DNA from: Candidatus Latescibacterota bacterium
GTDB lineage: Bacteria; Krumholzibacteriota; Krumholzibacteriia; WVZY01
DNA length: 64,000 nucleotides
Direction: 5' to 3'
NCBI GenBank assembly: GCA_011772205.1
Contig: WVZY01000022.1
Location: 62,001-126,000 of the forward strand
Position numbers and translations under genes: made by a program. The notes below the pieces were generated by a model that was given only the letters and a program-made list of their open reading frames with translations, was not told the origin of the DNA and did not search any database. Of this stretch, positions 1 through 9,042 are shown in pieces (position 1 is the first letter of the stretch; every line of letters starts with the position of its first letter).

Positions 1-456
1 CCCGCGCTCGACAGCAAGCAGGGAGCGTTCGTGACGATCAGATCACAAGGGCAGCTCCGGGGCTGCATCGGCTACATCGAAGCGGTAAAGCCGTTACGCG
101 ATGTCGTTGCAGAAATGGCAAGAGCTGCAGCGTTTCGTGATCCTCGTTTTCCTTCCCTGGAAGAAGGAGAGCTGCCATCCATCACGATCGAGATCTCCGT
201 TTTATCGCCACTGAGCCGCATCGAAGGTCCAGCCAAAATAGAGATAGGGCGTCATGGCCTGGTCGTAGAGAAAGGATTCAATAAGGGGCTACTTCTGCCC
301 CAGGTTGCAGTAGAGTACGATTGGGAAATCGAAGAGTTCCTCGAACACACTTGTGAAAAGGCGGCGCTTGCTCCCGATGCTTGGAAAGATCCGGACACGC
401 GGATTTACGCCTTTTCCGCCGTGATCTTCGGAGAGGACGAGCCCCCTAGCGGATAG
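1..456 (+). CDS. AMMECR1-domain protein (AmmeMemoRadiSam system protein A), 5' truncated
   Basis: The frame is open from the window edge, so the N-terminus lies outside. The visible 151 residues match the AMMECR1 fold: GAFVTI, then the signature LRGCIGYI near the start, a DPRFP segment, ISVLSPL, and GLLLPQVAVE followed by an aromatic-acidic stretch. In bacteria this family is usually encoded with a MEMO-like protein and a radical SAM protein, and its biochemical role is not settled. Those partners, if present, would be upstream of base 1. The stop is a TAG at 454-456. The 3' end overlaps the convergent gene at 446-982 by 11 bases. Confidence 0.85.
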   Translation, partial: PALDSKQGAFVTIRSQGQLRGCIGYIEAVKPLRDVVAEMARAAAFRDPRFPSLEEGELPSITIEISVLSPLSRIEGPAKIEIGRHGLVVEKGFNKGLLLPQVAVEYDWEIEEFLEHTCEKAALAPDAWKDPDTRIYAFSAVIFGEDEPPSG

Positions 457-982
457 GACCTGCAGGTCCAAATATCTCGATGAGTCGATCGGTCAGACGG
501 CGAAACGTGTCGGTACTCAGGACCGCCACCGACGCATTTCGACGTGGAACATCCCCGCTCAGGGTAAATCGACGGAGCCGGGCTTCCCTGCCGTCGATGA
601 TCTCCAATTCGTAGTAGCTTTTTTCGATGTCCTTCGTCGGCTCTGTTCTCAGCACCGCGTGAAGGCCTTTGCGGTCCATTTCAACGAGTTGGAAATTCCC
701 GTCCAGGTAGGGAATCTCTTCACAAACTCGTTTCACGCGATACTGGAAATCCGCGGCGTCACGGCCGGCGAACCTCTCCTCAGTAACCTCGAGATCGAGA
801 TCCACAAGAAGAAGACCGTACTGGTCGATATCATCCACGCAGACACGGAGCCGGACGCCTTCAGCCAGAAGCTCCTCAACGAAACGGCGCTTCTCCTTCA
901 TGGTGATGAAGCCCAGAACTGTCTGTTTTTCCAACTCTTTCTGGCCCCGCAGCGCGTCGATTAACTGGTCTCCATAGCGCAT
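446..982 (-). CDS. Hypothetical protein, fourth gene of the prkA-yeaH-spoVR cluster
   Basis: A 178-residue soluble protein that I do not recognise. The ATG at 982 is chosen because GGAGGTG sits just upstream; the frame stays open further 5' but that part overlaps spoVR and reads as out-of-frame translation. The protein starts MRYGDQLIDAL, is rich in charged residues and seems to alternate helix and strand, with an acidic strand-like stretch (GLLLVDLDLEV) in the middle. No signal peptide, membrane segment or cysteine cluster is visible. It begins 53 bases after the spoVR stop on the same strand, so it is probably co-transcribed and may act in the same stress pathway; that is inference from position. 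Confidence 0.7.
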   Translation of the reverse strand: MRYGDQLIDALRGQKELEKQTVLGFITMKEKRRFVEELLAEGVRLRVCVDDIDQYGLLLVDLDLEVTEERFAGRDAADFQYRVKRVCEEIPYLDGNFQLVEMDRKGLHAVLRTEPTKDIEKSYYELEIIDGREARLRRFTLSGDVPRRNASVAVLSTDTFRRLTDRLIEIFGPAGPIR

Positions 983-1035
983 AATACACCTCCAGCACCA
1001 CGCGGATAGTGCAAGTTCCATACCTACGTGTACTA

Positions 1036-2532
1036 TCAGGCGGCGTTCTCCTTGGAAACTGTTCTTTCCCTGTGGTTGGATCCGTCGTAGCTCAAGATCG
1101 CAATGTTTTCTCCAATGACGGTTTGAACATGGACGGGCCGGTTCCAGACTTTGAAGATGTTCTCCAGCGTTGCTTTGGCGTAGTCGATCCTCAGCTCGAC
1201 ACCATCGAAGCGATGTTTGAGGTAGAGCTCGCCCCGGTTGTCGTAATTCGCGTCCACAACGGAGATATAGGGATGCCCCAGATTGGTGAGATTGAAAAGG
1301 AGTCTTTCTTTTATCTTTTCGACGCTCCTGTCTTCGATTTCGTAACGGTTGGTTTTCGGATTCAGGCGGTACGTGAATAGCTTGTGTTCCCGGCAAAACT
1401 CCTCTGTCATGAAATCGTCAATGAACATCATGTCGTTGTATATCTTCCTAACCTGGAATATCTTTTCCCTTCCTTCACCCGTATTTAGATTCCAGGAGCT
1501 CTTCTCTTGCAAATCGTCGCATTCTTCGTATTCTTTTCCGAAACGACCAGTATCCCACCGATATTCGATATCCTTGAAAAGTTCGAGCCCCAGCTTGTAC
1601 GGATTGATCACTCCGGGTCGAACTCCCAGCGTTCCTGAGTGGTGGTCAGCGTAGTCGATGAGTTCCGAATCAGTTAGAGCTTTCTCCGTGAGAATCTTCG
1701 AGTGCCAGTACACCGCCCAACCTTCGTTCATTATTCTTGTCTGCGCCTGAGGGGCGAAATAATAACTTTCTTCCCTGATCATGGAGAGAATATCCCGCTT
1801 CCAATTCGGTAAGGGCGCGAAGTCGATGAGGAACATCATCACGTCCTTCTCGGGCCTTGCTGGAAATTGTTTTTTCCGTCTTCTGGCCTCCTCGCGTTCA
1901 TCCCTCCTTTTCTTAAGGTATTCAGGGGGATTGATGTACGGTTCCATGTAGGTTTTGCTCTTGAGCTTCGGAACGGTTCGGTCCTCTTCTTCCAGGATAT
2001 CTCCATCCACGTCTTCCGGGTGAAGATGGACATCGAATATGGCATTCGGATCGATGAGGTTTTCTATCGAGAAACAAGTGTCCAGAAAATCTTCCACTGC
2101 TTCAAATCCGTACTTCGAAGCGTATTTGTGAATCCTCATCCCGTGATTTGCCATTTCATCCACCATTTTCTTGTTCGTATTGTTGAAATAGGAGTTGTTC
2201 TTGAAAAAGTCGCAGTGCGCGTAAACGTGGGCGATGACCAGCTTCTGATCGACCAAGTTGTTGCTATCGAGCAAATAGGCGTAGCACGGATTATTGTTGA
2301 TCACCATTTCATAAATCTTGTGCAATCCATAGGTATAACTTTTCTCCATGTAACGGTATTGCATTCCGAAGCGCCAGTGAGGATAGCGCACCGGAAATCC
2401 GCCATAGCTTGCCACTTCATTCATTTGCTCGAAGTCGACCATTTCGAAGATCACAGGATAAAAATCCAGCCCGTATCCCCTGGCATAGGCCTCCATCTGC
2501 TTAATAAGCTTATCGAGAGATTTCTTGCTCAT
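1036..2532 (-). CDS. spoVR: SpoVR family protein
   Basis: 498 residues, close to the usual SpoVR/YcgB length. It starts with the family-typical helical N-terminus and a segment containing YGLDFYPVIFE, followed by the FPVRYPHWRFGMQ block and a motif with INNNPCYAYL. The H/C-rich region AHVYAHCDFF and the later EGWAVYWHSKI block are also typical. SpoVR was named for a role in Bacillus spore cortex formation, but homologues are widespread in non-sporulating bacteria, where they accompany PrkA/YeaG and YeaH. The start ATG overlaps the yeaH stop by one base (TAATG), implying translational coupling. No spore genes are seen here, so a general stationary-phase or stress role is more likely. Confidence 0.95.
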   Translation of the reverse strand: MSKKSLDKLIKQMEAYARGYGLDFYPVIFEMVDFEQMNEVASYGGFPVRYPHWRFGMQYRYMEKSYTYGLHKIYEMVINNNPCYAYLLDSNNLVDQKLVIAHVYAHCDFFKNNSYFNNTNKKMVDEMANHGMRIHKYASKYGFEAVEDFLDTCFSIENLIDPNAIFDVHLHPEDVDGDILEEEDRTVPKLKSKTYMEPYINPPEYLKKRRDEREEARRRKKQFPARPEKDVMMFLIDFAPLPNWKRDILSMIREESYYFAPQAQTRIMNEGWAVYWHSKILTEKALTDSELIDYADHHSGTLGVRPGVINPYKLGLELFKDIEYRWDTGRFGKEYEECDDLQEKSSWNLNTGEGREKIFQVRKIYNDMMFIDDFMTEEFCREHKLFTYRLNPKTNRYEIEDRSVEKIKERLLFNLTNLGHPYISVVDANYDNRGELYLKHRFDGVELRIDYAKATLENIFKVWNRPVHVQTVIGENIAILSYDGSNHRERTVSKENAA

Positions 2533-3638
2533 TAGCGCCCCTTACCGAGGAATTCTTTGATCGATTTGTAGATCTCTTCCCTACCACTGATCCCTGATAG
2601 GATGAGGTTTTCGGTTTCGGGAAATGCCTGCTTGAGGTCATTGATGAAGGCGCCGCTCCCGTAAGGGCTGGCAACCTGCCCGTAGCAGAAAAGATTGACA
2701 TGCGGGAACAACCGCTCCTGCATGATTTCGATGCAAGTCTGCGTATCACCGCCACCCCAATTATCCCCATCGGAGAAATGGAACACGTAAATATTCCAAT
2801 CCACCGGCGAATATTCTTCTTCGATGAGCTTCGCACATAAATCATAGGCCGATGAGATCCGTGTGCCGCCGCTTTCCCGTGTGTGAAAAAATGTGTGCTC
2901 GTCTACAATGCTCGCCGCCGCATCGTGGATGACATACTTCGTCTCGATTCCCTGATACTGGTGCTTGAGCCAGGTATCGATCCAGAAGGACTCGATTCGG
3001 ACGATTTGCTTCTGCTCGTCACCCATCGATCCGGAAACGTCCATGATATAAATGATTACCGCATTGGTTTCCGGTTGCTTGACGACCCGCCACGACCGGT
3101 ACCGTTTATCTTCTTTGACAGGCACAACGATGGGGTTGTGAATGTTATACGTTCCCGAAGCGATCTGCCGTTTTAGCGCTTCCCGGAACGTTCGCCTGAA
3201 ATGCCGAAGGGTTTCAGGTCCAGTGCGACTGATCGTTGAATACCGGTCCTTCTCGGTTACGATGGAATGCTTATTTTTTGGGTGGACGTTGGGAAGCTCG
3301 AGCTCTTCACCCATAATCTGGGCAAGCTCGTCTATCGAAATGTCGACTTCCAGGATGTGCTGTCCGGGAATGTTGCCCGCACCTCCGACACCCTCCTCGC
3401 CCTCGCCGGATCCAATCGGCGTTCCCCCCTCGCCGTCCCCCTGGCCGACGCCGCCAAGTTTTCTCGTCTCATACTTGAAGGTGGGGATTTCGATTTGCTG
3501 TATAGGAATGCTGACGACATCTTTTCCCTTCTTGCCCAGGAGCTCCCCGGTTGTCATGTACTTCTTGAGCTCCTTTTTTACAATTCCCCGGATGATTTTT
3601 CTAAACCGGCGGAGATCTTGATCGATTCGCTGCACCAT
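2532..3638 (-). CDS. yeaH: YeaH/YhbH family (DUF444) von Willebrand A-like protein
   Basis: 368 residues. The N-terminal part is basic, followed by a Gly-rich linker at about residues 63-92. The C-terminal half carries a von Willebrand A-like domain with the metal-site motif DVSGSMG at residues 200-206, then [11 protein letters not shown] and FHFSDGDN, all typical of DUF444. Members are encoded between PrkA-type kinases and SpoVR and are thought to work with the kinase, although the molecular role is not established. The start ATG has GGAGG upstream. It lies 12 bases after prkA and overlaps spoVR by one base, so the three genes form a tight operon. Confidence 0.93.
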   Translation of the reverse strand: MVQRIDQDLRRFRKIIRGIVKKELKKYMTTGELLGKKGKDVVSIPIQQIEIPTFKYETRKLGGVGQGDGEGGTPIGSGEGEEGVGGAGNIPGQHILEVDISIDELAQIMGEELELPNVHPKNKHSIVTEKDRYSTISRTGPETLRHFRRTFREALKRQIASGTYNIHNPIVVPVKEDKRYRSWRVVKQPETNAVIIYIMDVSGSMGDEQKQIVRIESFWIDTWLKHQYQGIETKYVIHDAAASIVDEHTFFHTRESGGTRISSAYDLCAKLIEEEYSPVDWNIYVFHFSDGDNWGGGDTQTCIEIMQERLFPHVNLFCYGQVASPYGSGAFINDLKQAFPETENLILSGISGREEIYKSIKEFLGKGR

Positions 3639-3650
3639 GGGGGCGCCTCC

Positions 3651-5702
3651 TTAAGACTCTTTCGTATCCCCCCTTGCGAAGATGCTTGCCACGAAGTTCA
3701 GCACGTCGGTGGCGCATATGTCGCAGTAGCTTTGGTTTCTGATGAGCCGTTGCTTGACTATATCGATCTTCTCCTGGGTCTCCTTATCGATCACGCTGGA
3801 TACGAGGTTCGTCAGTTTGATCGAATCTTTTTGATCCTCGAAGAGCTTCAGCTCCAAAGCTTTTTGGAGTCTCGCATTCGTTTTGTAGTCGAACGTTTTG
3901 CCATCCACGGCGAGAGCTCCGATGTAATTCATGATTTCCCTTCGGAAATCATCTTTCCTGTTTTCAGGAATCCCAATCTTTTCTTCGATTGACCGCATCA
4001 ACCTCTCATCCGGCTCCTCGTCTTCCCCTGTATACTTGTTCTTCACTTTCTCTTTCTGCGTATAGGCTTTTATGTTGTCCACATAGTTAGCGCAAAGCTT
4101 CTTGATCGACTCTTCATCGGCGGAAATCGCCCGCTGGACCTCGTTCTTCACGACATCCTCGTATTCCTCCTTGACCAACGCGAGCAGCTCCTTGCACCGC
4201 TTCTTCTGCTCTTCCGATGTAATCAGCGAATGATGCTGAAGTCCGCTCTCCAGTTCGTTGAGCACCATAAAAGGATTGATGCAGCCTTCGGCCTCTTCAT
4301 TTACGAGAGCATTCGAGATCTTGTCCTGGATGTACCTTGGGGAGATTCCTTCCATCCCCTCTCTCTCCGATTCCTTACGAAGCTCTTTGACATTATCTTC
4401 CGTGAAACCCGGCAGAGTTTGGCCGTTGTAGAGCTTCAGCTTCTGCATGAGACTCAGGGAAGCGTTTTTCGGTTCATCCAGCCGCGTAAGAACGGCCCAC
4501 ATCGCTGCCATCTCCAGCGTGTGGGGGGCGATGTGTTTACCTCTTATTCGGTTTGGATTGAAGTCCCTCTCGTAGATTTTTTCTTCATCCTTGAGCCGCG
4601 TGATATACGGTATATCGATCTTTACCGTCCTATCTCGCAGCGCTTCCATGAATTCGTTGTTCTGCAGCTTCCTGTACTCCGGTTCGTTCGTGTGACCGAT
4701 GATGACCTCATCGATGTCCGTCTGGGAAAATTTCTTCGGCTTAATCTTGTGTTCCTGCGAAGCGCCGAGGAGATCATAGAGGAAAGCCACATCCAGTTTG
4801 AGCACCTCGATGAACTCGATGATGCCTCTGTTTGCGATGTTGAACTCTCCGTCGAAATTGAAGGCCCTCGGATCTGAATCGCTGCCGTACTCGGCGATCT
4901 TTCGGTAGTTGATATCGCCGGTGAGCTCGGTGGAATCCTGGTTTTTCTCATCTTTCGGCTGGAACGTACCGATGCCGATTCTGTCTTTTTCTGATAAAAT
5001 CAACCGCCGCACCTGGACGTGCTCGATGACTTTCGTCCAATCACCGTTGTACCCGCTCAATAATTCGGTGAATTGGAAACGGCAGGCCGGGCAGAGCTCT
5101 CCCTCGATATGTATGTGCCTGGCGGGATCCTCGATCGTACTGTTGATCTTGGCCTCCACCTCCGCCCTGAAATTGTACGGGATCAAGTGGAGCGGTTCTT
5201 CATTCATCGGGCAGTCGATGTACCTTTCCGTGGAAGATTCCTCATCCCTCCACCCAAACGTGTAAAGGCGGCCTTCCGGGGTTTTCGAACAATGTTCCAT
5301 CCCCTTTTTCAGGAGCCTGACGATGGTGCTTTTAGCACTTCCTACCGGACCGTGCAGGAGCAGGATGCGCTTCTCGGTGCCGTAGCGCTGAGCGGCTGAT
5401 TTGAAGATGTTCACCATCTTCATTAGAGCTTGCTCCAATCCATATACGGCGTCGATCCCGCCATCATGGATATCGTCGAAGAATTTGTACTTGATGATCT
5501 TTTTCTTGTACTCCTTGTACTCCTCGACGCCGTGAGACAGGATCATGTCATGGATTCGCTGGAAAGCCGTTCTCAGAACAGAAGGATCATTGGCAACGAT
5601 GTTGAGATAATCGGAGAACGTGCCTTTCCAATTGAGTTCCTGAAACTTTTCGATATCCTGCTTGGACTCAATCAAGGAGATTATGTCGTTGGCGATCGTC
5701 AT
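3651..5702 (-). CDS. prkA: PrkA/YeaG family serine protein kinase (AAA+ type)
   Basis: 683 residues, slightly longer than the usual 630-645. An AAA+ module follows a helical N-terminus, with Walker [10 protein letters not shown] starting at residue 118. The central region includes [12 protein letters not shown] and a CPACRFQF segment, and IGHTNEPEY and [18 protein letters not shown] are also typical of PrkA. In E. coli the YeaG homologue is involved in nitrogen-starvation and stationary-phase responses, and Bacillus PrkA in sporulation-linked regulation. It is the first gene of the prkA-yeaH-spoVR operon and has a strong AGGAGG ribosome site. Two dyad sequences in the leader may be regulatory (listed separately). 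Confidence 0.95.
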   Translation of the reverse strand: MTIANDIISLIESKQDIEKFQELNWKGTFSDYLNIVANDPSVLRTAFQRIHDMILSHGVEEYKEYKKKIIKYKFFDDIHDGGIDAVYGLEQALMKMVNIFKSAAQRYGTEKRILLLHGPVGSAKSTIVRLLKKGMEHCSKTPEGRLYTFGWRDEESSTERYIDCPMNEEPLHLIPYNFRAEVEAKINSTIEDPARHIHIEGELCPACRFQFTELLSGYNGDWTKVIEHVQVRRLILSEKDRIGIGTFQPKDEKNQDSTELTGDINYRKIAEYGSDSDPRAFNFDGEFNIANRGIIEFIEVLKLDVAFLYDLLGASQEHKIKPKKFSQTDIDEVIIGHTNEPEYRKLQNNEFMEALRDRTVKIDIPYITRLKDEEKIYERDFNPNRIRGKHIAPHTLEMAAMWAVLTRLDEPKNASLSLMQKLKLYNGQTLPGFTEDNVKELRKESEREGMEGISPRYIQDKISNALVNEEAEGCINPFMVLNELESGLQHHSLITSEEQKKRCKELLALVKEEYEDVVKNEVQRAISADEESIKKLCANYVDNIKAYTQKEKVKNKYTGEDEEPDERLMRSIEEKIGIPENRKDDFRREIMNYIGALAVDGKTFDYKTNARLQKALELKLFEDQKDSIKLTNLVSSVIDKETQEKIDIVKQRLIRNQSYCDICATDVLNFVASIFARGDTKES

Positions 5703-5715
5703 GGGTCCTCCTCGC

Positions 5716-5731
5716 CGGGTTACATAACCCG
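5716..5731 (-). promoter_or_regulatory. Palindrome in the prkA leader
   Basis: CGGGTTA-CA-TAACCCG is a perfect dyad with 7-base arms, 14 bases upstream of the prkA start codon and directly before the ribosome site. It could be an operator or a small RNA hairpin that affects translation. No known regulator can be assigned from sequence. Confidence 0.35.
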
Positions 5732-5856
5732 CCTATTAACTATTTCCTTAACTCCCACAGGCAATATAATCATATCCACACCTTTCCGCCAGACCCTCGT
5801 TGCCGTTCGAAACAGGTTCCAGACGGCATAATCCGCATTTACTTTCGCAAAAAATA

Positions 5857-5886
5857 TACCAAATACTTCCGTTGCGATATTTGGTA
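5857..5886. promoter_or_regulatory. Inverted repeat between divergent prkA and HIT genes
   Basis: TACCAAATA and TATTTGGTA form perfect 9-base arms around a 12-base spacer, in the region between the divergently transcribed prkA and HIT genes. The shape suits a dimeric repressor or activator site. Its owner is unknown. Confidence 0.35.
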
Positions 5887-6070
5887 AGTGTAATGATTTC
5901 AATTATTCTCGTTCGTTCGATTTGGAGATCCAGATCCTGCCGTGCAATGATGCGAAAAGCATTGCTCGATCTCGGAACTTTTGCTGGTATTTTGTAAGCT
6001 GGCAGACAATCAAGCTGTAAAACGTTGCCGTTATCGAGCGATTATAGATTTATGGTAGCGATTGAATTTT

Positions 6071-6079
6071 TGTTATACT
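6071..6079 (+). promoter_or_regulatory. Extended -10 promoter of the HIT gene
   Basis: TGTTATACT fits an extended -10 element (TGnTATACT). A good -35 is not seen at the expected distance, which extended -10 promoters tolerate. It lies 48 bases before the HIT start codon. Confidence 0.4.
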
Positions 6080-6126
6080 CCCTTCAAAGTGAAGCGTATC
6101 ACCGGGATAGAAGAAGGGAGTACCAT

Positions 6127-6471
6127 ATGGAAGACTGCATTTTTTGCAAGATCATAAACGGACAGATTCCATCGAATAAAGTGTATGAAGATGAAGATTT
6201 GCTCGCCTTTGAAGACGTCAATCCCGTTGCACCCACCCATGTGGTCATCATACCCAAAAAGCACATCGAGACATTGAATGACATCCAGGAGGAGGACGCC
6301 GGCGTTCTCGCAAGTCTCTTGTTGAGAGCACAATCCATCGCTACCGAGAAAGAGATCGCCGAGGATGGATACCGCATTGTGTTGAACTGCATGCCGGGAG
6401 CAGGGCAATCCGTCTACCACATTCATTTCCACCTGCTAGGTGGCAGGATTTTCCACTGGCCACCGGGTTAG
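6127..6471 (+). CDS. HIT family nucleotide hydrolase (HinT-like)
   Basis: 114 residues, the standard length of a HinT-like purine nucleoside phosphoramidase. It opens with MEDCIFCKII, carries the C-x-x-C zinc-type pair common in this branch, the VVIIPKKHI strand, and the catalytic histidine triad HIHFHLLGG near the C-terminus, ending WPPG as in HinT. The ATG at 6127 is preferred over upstream in-frame starts because AGGGAG precedes it at proper spacing and because the family begins here. It stands alone on the plus strand, divergent from prkA and convergent with the Minf_1886 gene. Confidence 0.93.
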   Translation: MEDCIFCKIINGQIPSNKVYEDEDLLAFEDVNPVAPTHVVIIPKKHIETLNDIQEEDAGVLASLLLRAQSIATEKEIAEDGYRIVLNCMPGAGQSVYHIHFHLLGGRIFHWPPG

Positions 6472-6806
6472 CGGTAAAAATTCACCCTGCTGTCAGTTAC
6501 GCACACCCTTAGAAGAGGCACCCCAGCTCTTTCATCCTCATTAGGTGATAGAGATGGGTGATAAAAATAGGCGTTAGAAATCAGTGACAGAACGCAATAG
6601 CAGTAGACGTGCGAAGTGCAAATTGACTTTTGCGTGAATCGAAGCCGGCGCGAATAGCAATGGGAAAGACAGGAGCACTACGGGCCTAAGAGTCTACCCG
6701 TCTTGAGGTTGCGTTGTGCTTCCTTCTTATTTATTGCTAAGCTGGTGGGATGTTCCAAGGTGCTGATATCTCACGTGGGCGATCAATATGAGGTGCTTCT
6801 TCTGAA
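6472..6806. other. 335-base spacer between convergent genes
   Basis: No credible reading frame, RNA gene or clear intrinsic terminator is visible here. It separates the HIT gene from the 3' end of the bacillithiol operon. Confidence 0.5.
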
Positions 6807-7187
6807 CTAAGGTAAATTGTTGCGGAAATAGGGATCCTCAAGCACTTCCTTGAGGCCGAAAAGATTCTCGAAGTCTTCCGGCCGTTCTTCTTCCTGCTTG
6901 GACAGAATCCCTTCATCGATGAGGTGGAACACGATAGCCCCGATATCATCCGTCGATTGGATCCCCCAATCTCCGAGAAAGGTAAACGCCATTGGCCCGT
7001 ACATTCCCCTCGCGCACAAGCACACAGCGGCAGCCAGCTCCTTTGCCGACACATGCCGGAACTGTCGAGTGTACACGTAGATGCCTTCGAGAGAGCGCAG
7101 AACGTGGCGGTACGCATCTTCATGAAAGCGATTGTCCCTCTCCTGAATCCGTTTGATGGCTTCTACCAGTTCGAATTCCATGTCCAT
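6807..7187 (-). CDS. Minf_1886 family protein
   Basis: 126 residues that match the Minf_1886 family pattern as I remember it: a DAYRHVLRSLE helix, the RHVSAKEL block, GPMAFTFLGDWGI, then STDDIGAIVFHLIDEGILSK and a C-terminal EDFENLF segment. The family is common in Planctomycetes, Verrucomicrobia and candidate phyla and has no assigned function. It starts 3 bases after the bshA stop, so it is the last gene of the bacillithiol operon. A link to thiol metabolism is only suggested by position. Confidence 0.8.
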   Translation of the reverse strand: MDMEFELVEAIKRIQERDNRFHEDAYRHVLRSLEGIYVYTRQFRHVSAKELAAAVCLCARGMYGPMAFTFLGDWGIQSTDDIGAIVFHLIDEGILSKQEEERPEDFENLFGLKEVLEDPYFRNNLP

Positions 7188-7190
7188 TGA

Positions 7191-8321
7191 TTACGCCTCA
7201 AGGACTGTATTATATAGCTTTAGATATTCATTGACAATTCTTTCCTTACTGAAACCCCTCTTTGCCCTCTCCCGCGCCTTTAATCCGATGCTCCGGCGCT
7301 TGTCTTCGTCTCCTAGGAGCTCAGAGACCGTCACGGCCATGCGCTGCACATCATGTGGATCGCATAGATAACCCGTTTCTTTATGATCGATCACCTCATG
7401 GAGCCCCCCCACGTTGGATGCCACCACGGGAAGCCCGCAGCTCATGGCTTCGAGCGCGGCAAGGCCAAAGCTCTCGTGTTCGCTGGGGAGAACAAAGACG
7501 TCGGCCACCGGGAGAATATCGGCAATGAACTCCTGATCACCCATAAAAACCACATCTTTGGCGATTCCAAGATCGGTAGCCTGACGTTCGGCCGATTCGC
7601 GCTCGGGACCATCTCCGATCAGAATCAACCGGCATGGCCTCCAACTTCTCACTTTGTCGAACACCTCGATCACAACGGGAATGTTCTTTACTTTTCTGAA
7701 ATTCGACGCGTGGATGATCAGCTTTTCGCCGTTAGGCGCAAGCCTATCGCGGATACTTGCGTTGCGTTGCGGTCGGAATTCGTTGCAATCGACGAAATTA
7801 TGGATGACATGTATTAGCTGGTCCACTTGGAATGCCCGGATGGTTTCATCCTTGAGAAACTGCGAAACGGCTGTAACGGCATCGCTTACCGAGATGCTGA
7901 AGCGCGTGATTTCATAAAATGACGGCATGAGTCCCACCAAGGTGATGTCCGTTCCATGGAGTGTGGTGATTGTCCGAACGCGTTTCGGCTTCAACATCTC
8001 TTTTGCCAGAAATGCGCAGGCAGCGTAAGGAATTGCGTAATGAACGTGCACGATATCGAGATCGTACTGATCCACAACTTCCCGGATCTTCGCTGCGAGA
8101 TTCAGCGGATACTGACTAAACGGTTGGAAAAGCGGATATTCCCCTAGCTCGACCTTGTGGAAAAACAGGTTTTCATCGAAATGACTTAGACGTGATGGAA
8201 TTCCATGGGTGATGAAATGTACCTTGTGGCCCCGTGCTGCAATTGATTTGCCCAGTTCGGTGGCGACAACGCCACTCCCCCCCAGAGTTGGATAGCACAC
8301 AATGCCAATATCAGGTTTCAT
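7191..8321 (-). CDS. bshA: N-acetyl-alpha-D-glucosaminyl L-malate synthase
   Basis: 376-residue GT4-family glycosyltransferase catalysing the first step of bacillithiol synthesis: GlcNAc transfer from UDP-GlcNAc to L-malate. The N-terminus has YPTLGGSGVVATELG, the BshA hallmark; HVHYAIPYA and SEHESFGLAALEAMSCGLPVV are the family's acceptor and nucleotide-sugar motifs. The start at 8321 (MKPDIGIVCYP) is preferred to the TTG nine bases upstream because homologues begin there. It follows bshB by 20 bases and precedes the Minf_1886 gene by 3. Confidence 0.95.
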   Translation of the reverse strand: MKPDIGIVCYPTLGGSGVVATELGKSIAARGHKVHFITHGIPSRLSHFDENLFFHKVELGEYPLFQPFSQYPLNLAAKIREVVDQYDLDIVHVHYAIPYAACAFLAKEMLKPKRVRTITTLHGTDITLVGLMPSFYEITRFSISVSDAVTAVSQFLKDETIRAFQVDQLIHVIHNFVDCNEFRPQRNASIRDRLAPNGEKLIIHASNFRKVKNIPVVIEVFDKVRSWRPCRLILIGDGPERESAERQATDLGIAKDVVFMGDQEFIADILPVADVFVLPSEHESFGLAALEAMSCGLPVVASNVGGLHEVIDHKETGYLCDPHDVQRMAVTVSELLGDEDKRRSIGLKARERAKRGFSKERIVNEYLKLYNTVLEA

Positions 8322-8341
8322 GTCGACCAAATCGCATTGAA

Positions 8342-9040
8342 TCAGCCCATGAAAAGGTTGAAGTCACTGAGCGCCATTGGCTTGAGCGTCAAAAACGGCT
8401 CCCCATAGCGTGCGCCGATTCGGAACCCATAGCAGCGACTGCGGGCCTCGATAAACGGGAGAAACTCGGGCGAGTTGATTGGAGTCGGTTTCCTTCCCTC
8501 TCCCCCGATGAACTGCGTGCGATGAGCTTTGATCGCCCGGACTCTTACTTCGAAAGTTGAAGTAATATCCACAATGAAATCTGGATCGATTTCCAAACGC
8601 CCTATGTATATCAGTCCCTGTTTCACCGCCCACGCATCAGCACCGGTTTGGTATCCTTGCACACCTGCAAAATAAAGTGATCTCTCTATCAGCTCACCCC
8701 CTGAAGCATGGTCGGGATGCGGATCTTCCTTATGGGGAATAAAAACAAAATCCGGCTTGAAACGCCGTACACAGCTCACTACCGCATGGAGTTGCTGAGG
8801 ATCCTCGCACTGGATTTTCGTATCATGAAAGCCGAGGTTCACCCGTTGCGTTGCACCGAGGATCTTCGATGCTTCCATAGCTTCTTTGGCCCGTTCCTCG
8901 GGAGTGCCGTTGCTGGAGGCCTCTCCGGTGGAGAGATCTGCGAGGATAACCTCATGCCCCTGGCGGGCTGCCAAAGCCACGGAGCCGCCGCAGCTCAGCT
9001 CGATGTCATCGGGATGGATTCCAAATACAAGCAAGCGCAT
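8342..9040 (-). CDS. bshB1: Bacillithiol biosynthesis deacetylase BshB1
   Basis: 232 residues of the PIG-L/LmbE deacetylase family. The N-terminal zinc motif is HPDDIELSCGG, and the HKEDPHPDH block supplies further metal or catalytic histidines. BshB1 removes the acetyl group from GlcNAc-malate to give GlcN-malate. The ATG at 9040 is used because homologues begin MRLLVFG-like; a TTG twelve bases upstream would overlap the bshC stop. Its position between bshC and bshA supports the BshB1 assignment over other LmbE-like deacetylases. Confidence 0.93.
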   Translation of the reverse strand: MRLLVFGIHPDDIELSCGGSVALAARQGHEVILADLSTGEASSNGTPEERAKEAMEASKILGATQRVNLGFHDTKIQCEDPQQLHAVVSCVRRFKPDFVFIPHKEDPHPDHASGGELIERSLYFAGVQGYQTGADAWAVKQGLIYIGRLEIDPDFIVDITSTFEVRVRAIKAHRTQFIGGEGRKPTPINSPEFLPFIEARSRCYGFRIGARYGEPFLTLKPMALSDFNLFMG

Positions 9041-9042
9041 GA

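Noticed and set aside
983-1396. 5' extension of the gene ending at 446
   Set aside because: The extension overlaps spoVR in another frame and reads as unstructured Arg/Gln/Ser-rich residues; a strong ribosome site favours the start at 982.
5732-5830. Sigma-54 promoter before prkA
   Set aside because: Some GG and TTGC-like pairs exist but not with the fixed GG-GC spacing; no convincing site.
6472-6806. tRNA or small RNA in the HIT to Minf_1886 spacer
   Set aside because: No cloverleaf, TTC-loop or stable stem could be found by eye.
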